Below, one piece after another: positions 60,901-64,000 of a DNA stretch of 64,000 nt. The stretch lies in contig NC_015726.1 of the NCBI RefSeq assembly GCF_000219215.1, positions 2,604,001 to 2,668,000 on the forward strand, given 5' to 3'. This DNA is from Cupriavidus necator N-1. Its GTDB lineage: Bacteria > Pseudomonadota > Gammaproteobacteria > Burkholderiales > Burkholderiaceae. The translations under genes and the position numbers were made by a program. A model generated the notes under the pieces. It was not told where the DNA came from. It was given only the letters and a program-made list of their open reading frames with translations, and made no database searches. Positions within the stretch are counted from its first letter, which is position 1; every line of letters starts with the position of its first letter.

Positions 60901-63900
60901 GCTGCGCTCAGTTGCTTCTGCACCAGTTGGAAATACATGCCCTTGCGCTCGATCAGCTCCTCATGCCGGCCCTGCTCGACGATGGCGCCTTCATACAGCA
61001 CCAGGATCTTGTCGGCCTGCATGATGGTGCTGAGCCGGTGCGCGATGATGACCGCGGTGCGCCCGCGCAGGATCTCCTGCATATTGGCCAGGATGTTGCT
61101 CTCTGACTGCGTGTCGAGCGCCGAGGTGGCCTCGTCGAACACCAGCAGGCGCGGGTCGTGGTACAGCGCGCGGGCGATGCACAGGCGCTGGATCTGCCCG
61201 CCGGAAAGCCCGATGCCACGCTCGCCCACCACCTGCTCGTAGCCCAGCGGCAGCTTGCTGATAAAGGCGTGGGCGTCGGCCATGCGCGCCACCTCCTCGA
61301 TACGGCGCCGGTCTGGGCTGTCGTCGCCGCAGGCGATGTTCTCGGCGATGGTGCCCGAGAACAGCAGGTTGGACTGCATCACGTAGCCCACCTGCGCGCG
61401 GTAGAACGCCGCGTCGATCACGTTCAGGTCGTAGCCGTCCACCGACATCGAGCCCTCGGTGGGCTTGTAGAAGCCCACCAGCAACTTGGCCAGCGTGGTC
61501 TTGCCGGAGCCGCTGCGCCCGACGATGGCCACCATCTCGCCCGGCCGGATGGCGAAGCTGATGTTCTCCAGGACGTAGGGCGTGTCTTCGCCGCCGTAGC
61601 GGAAGTACAGGTCCTTCATCACGATCTCGCCCTGCAGGTCGGGCAGCATCACGCGCGACAGTACGTCCTGCGGCTTCTGCTCGGGCTCCAGGTCGAGCAC
61701 GTCGCCCAGGCGCTCCATCGCCACGGCGGCATCGTTGAGCTGGCCCCATAACGCCACCAGCCCCATCAGCGGCGCCAGCACGCTGCCCATGAAGGCGTTG
61801 AAGGCAATCAGCTGGCCGATGGTGAGCTCACGCTCCAGCACCAGCGTCGCGCCCACCCACAGCACTGCGATGGTGGTGGCGGCGTTGAGCAGCTGGCTCA
61901 CCAGCCCCACCAGGATATGGAAGGCCTGCGCCCGGTATTGGGCGTCCAGCGCCTTGGCGTACTTGCGCTCCCAGCGCAGCCGCACCGGGCGCTCGATGCC
62001 CATTCCCTTGACGGTCTCGGCGCCGCCCAGCGTCTCCATCAGGTAGGCCTTGGCATCGGTCGACGCCGAAAACACCTCGCGCGCATAGGTCTTGACCTTC
62101 GGCGTCACCACCACCGTCAGCGCCGCGATCGGGATCACGAAGGCGATCAGCAGCAGCGTCAGCTTGACGTTGTAGAGGAACATGATGGTGAAGTAGATAA
62201 ACACCATGAGCATGTTCAGCGCCGTGGTCACCGTCGATTCGGTCAGGAAGGCGCGGATGGTCTGGTTCTCCTGGAAGCGCGCGAAGATGTCGCCGGTCTT
62301 GCGCTTGGCAAAGAACGACAGCGGCAGCGCCAGCGTGTGCTTGAAGAAGTGCGACATCATGGCGAAGTCCATGTTGCGCACCATGAAGTTGGCGAGATAC
62401 GCGCGGATGGTCGCCATCAGCTGCGAGAACACACTGGAGATGATCAGCCCCACGATCAGCAGGTGCAGCAGCCCCACGTTCTGGTGCACCACCACGCCGT
62501 CCAGGATGTTCTGGATAATCAGCGGCGGCACCACCCCCAGCATCTGGATCACGAAGGTGGCTAGGAACAAGTGCGCCAGGATCTTCCGGTACGGTGCCAG
62601 GTAGCCGATAAAGCGCAGCCACGGCGAGCGCGACACCGACAGCTGGGTCATGCTCTCGCCCGGCCTGAACAGCAGGCAGGTGCCACTCCAGCCGCGTTCG
62701 AACTCCTCCGCGCTCATCTTGCGGAAGCCGATGGCCGGGTCGGCCACCCACACCCAGCGCGACGAGATCCCGTACACCACCACGTAGTGGTAGCCCTCCC
62801 AGTGCACGATAAAGGGCAGCTCGAAGCCCATCAGCGAATCCCGCGTGCACTGCACCCCGCGCGTGGTGAAGCCGAGCGATTCGCCGGCGCGTGCCAGGCT
62901 GTCCAGCGTGGCGCCATGGGTGGTCACGTTGGCCAGCTCGCGCAGCTTGCCCAGCGTCATCGGGATGCCGTAGTGCCGGCAGATCATCGCCAGACAGGCC
63001 GCGCCGCAATCCATCTCCTCGGCCTGCTCCACCAGCGCAAAGCGGCGGATCAGCTTCTCGCCCAACTCCGGTTTGGAATGCAGGTCCAGCAGCACCGGGC
63101 GCTTGCGCCGTTCGGCCAGCTTCTTCTGCCGATGCAGCTCGCGGTCCAGCACGCGGATGCGCTCTTCCAGCACCTCGCGCAGGCGCGGGTTGCGCTCCAG
63201 GATCAGCTGCACCGTCTTCTCGGGAATCACCAGCAGGCGCACGTCGGTCTCGGCGATGGCCGAGGCCAGCTGCTCCTGCCGCATCACGCAGGCGCGCTCG
63301 CCGAAGATATCGCCCTGCCCCAGCGTCGCCAGCGGGAACTCGCTGCCCTCCTCGCTGCGCACGATGCGCACCGTGCCCTGGCGCACCACATAGAGGCGGC
63401 GGTCCTCGCGCCCATCCTGCTTCAGGATCTCCTTGCCGGCCGCCACGCGCTTGACGCCGACGCTGCGCACGGCGTCTTCCAGCTCCTGCTTGTCGAGCTT
63501 GCCGCGCAAGTCGAAGAGCCGCGCGACAAAGCCGCCGGCCGAACTGATCGCGACATAGCTGGTGATAAACGCAAGCGCCGCCGGGTTGCCCGCCACCACG
63601 GGCTCGCCCACGCTGCGCGGGATCATCAGCAGCTCGGTCTTGCCCGAGGCGCGCACCGACGACTCATGGCGGTAGTCGCGCAGCAGCGCAATATCGGCAA
63701 AGACCTCGCCGGCCTTGCGCACGCCCATGCTGATTTCCTTGCCGTGCTCCTCGTTGAACACGCGCACCGAGCCGGACTTGACGACAAACAAGCCCGGCGC
63801 CGCTTCGCCGGCATTGCAGACGGTGTCGCCAAAACCGAAGGTCAGCACCTGCGCGGCTTCCGCCAGGCGTGCCAGCTCCTCCGGCGTCAGCACCGACAGG

Positions 63901-64000
63901 ATCTCGACAGAGGCAAGAAAGGCGACCAGCGCCGATCCTGCCTCCGGCTGGTCCGGGGCAGCCGCCGCGGCGCGATCACCGGCCTGGCCGGACTCGCTAG
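60897..64000 (-). CDS. Cyclic-nucleotide-binding, C39 peptidase, ABC exporter fusion (start outside the window)
   Basis: At least 1034 residues; the frame is open to the window edge. Order: two cNMP-binding-type barrels (about residues 20-130 and 160-260 of the part starting at 63893), a C39 peptidase domain (EEMDCGAACLAMICRHYG with the Cys, YHYVVVYGISSRWVWVADPAIG with His and Asp), six membrane helices, and an ABC ATPase (VGRSGSGKTTLAK, GLSGGQIQRLCIARA, VFDEATSAL, IAHRLSTI). C39-ABC exporters cut double-Gly leaders and export the peptide; the cNMP barrels suggest ligand control. It is co-transcribed with the sigma-54 activator. Confidence 0.9.
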   Translation of the reverse strand, partial: SESGQAGDRAAAAAPDQPEAGSALVAFLASVEILSVLTPEELARLAEAAQVLTFGFGDTVCNAGEAAPGLFVVKSGSVRVFNEEHGKEISMGVRKAGEVFADIALLRDYRHESSVRASGKTELLMIPRSVGEPVVAGNPAALAFITSYVAISSAGGFVARLFDLRGKLDKQELEDAVRSVGVKRVAAGKEILKQDGREDRRLYVVRQGTVRIVRSEEGSEFPLATLGQGDIFGERACVMRQEQLASAIAETDVRLLVIPEKTVQLILERNPRLREVLEERIRVLDRELHRQKKLAERRKRPVLLDLHSKPELGEKLIRRFALVEQAEEMDCGAACLAMICRHYGIPMTLGKLRELANVTTHGATLDSLARAGESLGFTTRGVQCTRDSLMGFELPFIVHWEGYHYVVVYGISSRWVWVADPAIGFRKMSAEEFERGWSGTCLLFRPGESMTQLSVSRSPWLRFIGYLAPYRKILAHLFLATFVIQMLGVVPPLIIQNILDGVVVHQNVGLLHLLIVGLIISSVFSQLMATIRAYLANFMVRNMDFAMMSHFFKHTLALPLSFFAKRKTGDIFARFQENQTIRAFLTESTVTTALNMLMVFIYFTIMFLYNVKLTLLLIAFVIPIAALTVVVTPKVKTYAREVFSASTDAKAYLMETLGGAETVKGMGIERPVRLRWERKYAKALDAQYRAQAFHILVGLVSQLLNAATTIAVLWVGATLVLERELTIGQLIAFNAFMGSVLAPLMGLVALWGQLNDAAVAMERLGDVLDLEPEQKPQDVLSRVMLPDLQGEIVMKDLYFRYGGEDTPYVLENISFAIRPGEMVAIVGRSGSGKTTLAKLLVGFYKPTEGSMSVDGYDLNVIDAAFYRAQVGYVMQSNLLFSGTIAENIACGDDSPDRRRIEEVARMADAHAFISKLPLGYEQVVGERGIGLSGGQIQRLCIARALYHDPRLLVFDEATSALDTQSESNILANMQEILRGRTAVIIAHRLSTIMQADKILVLYEGAIVEQGRHEELIERKGMYFQLVQKQLSAA

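Overview
The window is GC-rich DNA with dense, mostly ungapped bacterial genes. Protein types and gene pairings (betaproteobacterial DUF2863, malate dehydrogenase beside a citrate-lyase-like protein, 2-methylcitrate synthase and aconitase A, a paired short chromate transporter) point to a Burkholderiales chromosome, most likely Cupriavidus/Ralstonia. That assignment is inference from gene content; no 16S or database match was available.

Layout. 1-7 kb: TCA/methylcitrate genes (mdh end, HpcH/HpaI lyase, prpC, a secreted MliC-like protein, acnA), separated by strong intrinsic terminators. 7-16 kb: DUF2863, a TrmB-like methyltransferase, an orphan peptide-type solute-binding protein, two spermidine-synthase-fold proteins, a Cds1-like PLP enzyme and an HPr-like protein lacking the usual phospho-acceptor His. 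15-22 kb is a decay zone: a multiply frameshifted DUF1275 gene carrying six copies of an 8-bp repeat, a deletion that fused the ends of a divergent hydrolase/LysR pair, a truncated PilJ-N gene behind a hairpin-rich leader, and a DNA glycosylase gene cut by an IS256-family element whose 8-bp target duplication can be read directly. 22-31 kb: htpG, then a MocR regulator divergent from an eight-gene amino-acid/amine set (VOC, AlaX, LysE, EamA, RidA, cupin, aminotransferase, GST) with repeated operator-like motifs between them. 31-48 kb: LysE exporter, L-lactate permease, ABC exporter, split chromate transporter, parC, lytic transglycosylase, parE, MFS carrier, the ABC-F protein Uup with an attenuator-like leader, and a benzoate-type symporter.

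48-57.4 kb is accessory DNA. An SMR pump, a HigA remnant, small phage-like genes and a deacetylase/glycosyltransferase pair precede a degraded island of about 5.3 kb. The island is bounded by a 20-bp direct repeat (52023-52042 and 57295-57314), the second copy being the 3' end of tRNA-Arg(CCU). It holds a near-consensus LexA box, a C5-methyltransferase remnant, a phage gene with an internal stop, several small YRG(Y/F)-type proteins, DUF1643 and a frameshifted tyrosine integrase.

57.4-64 kb holds a possible signalling/export module: a small Cys-rich ORF and an LRAT-like protein, a PP2C phosphatase, a sigma-54 activator without a receiver domain, and, overlapping it by 4 bp, a very large cyclic-nucleotide-binding/C39 peptidase/ABC exporter that runs off the window end.
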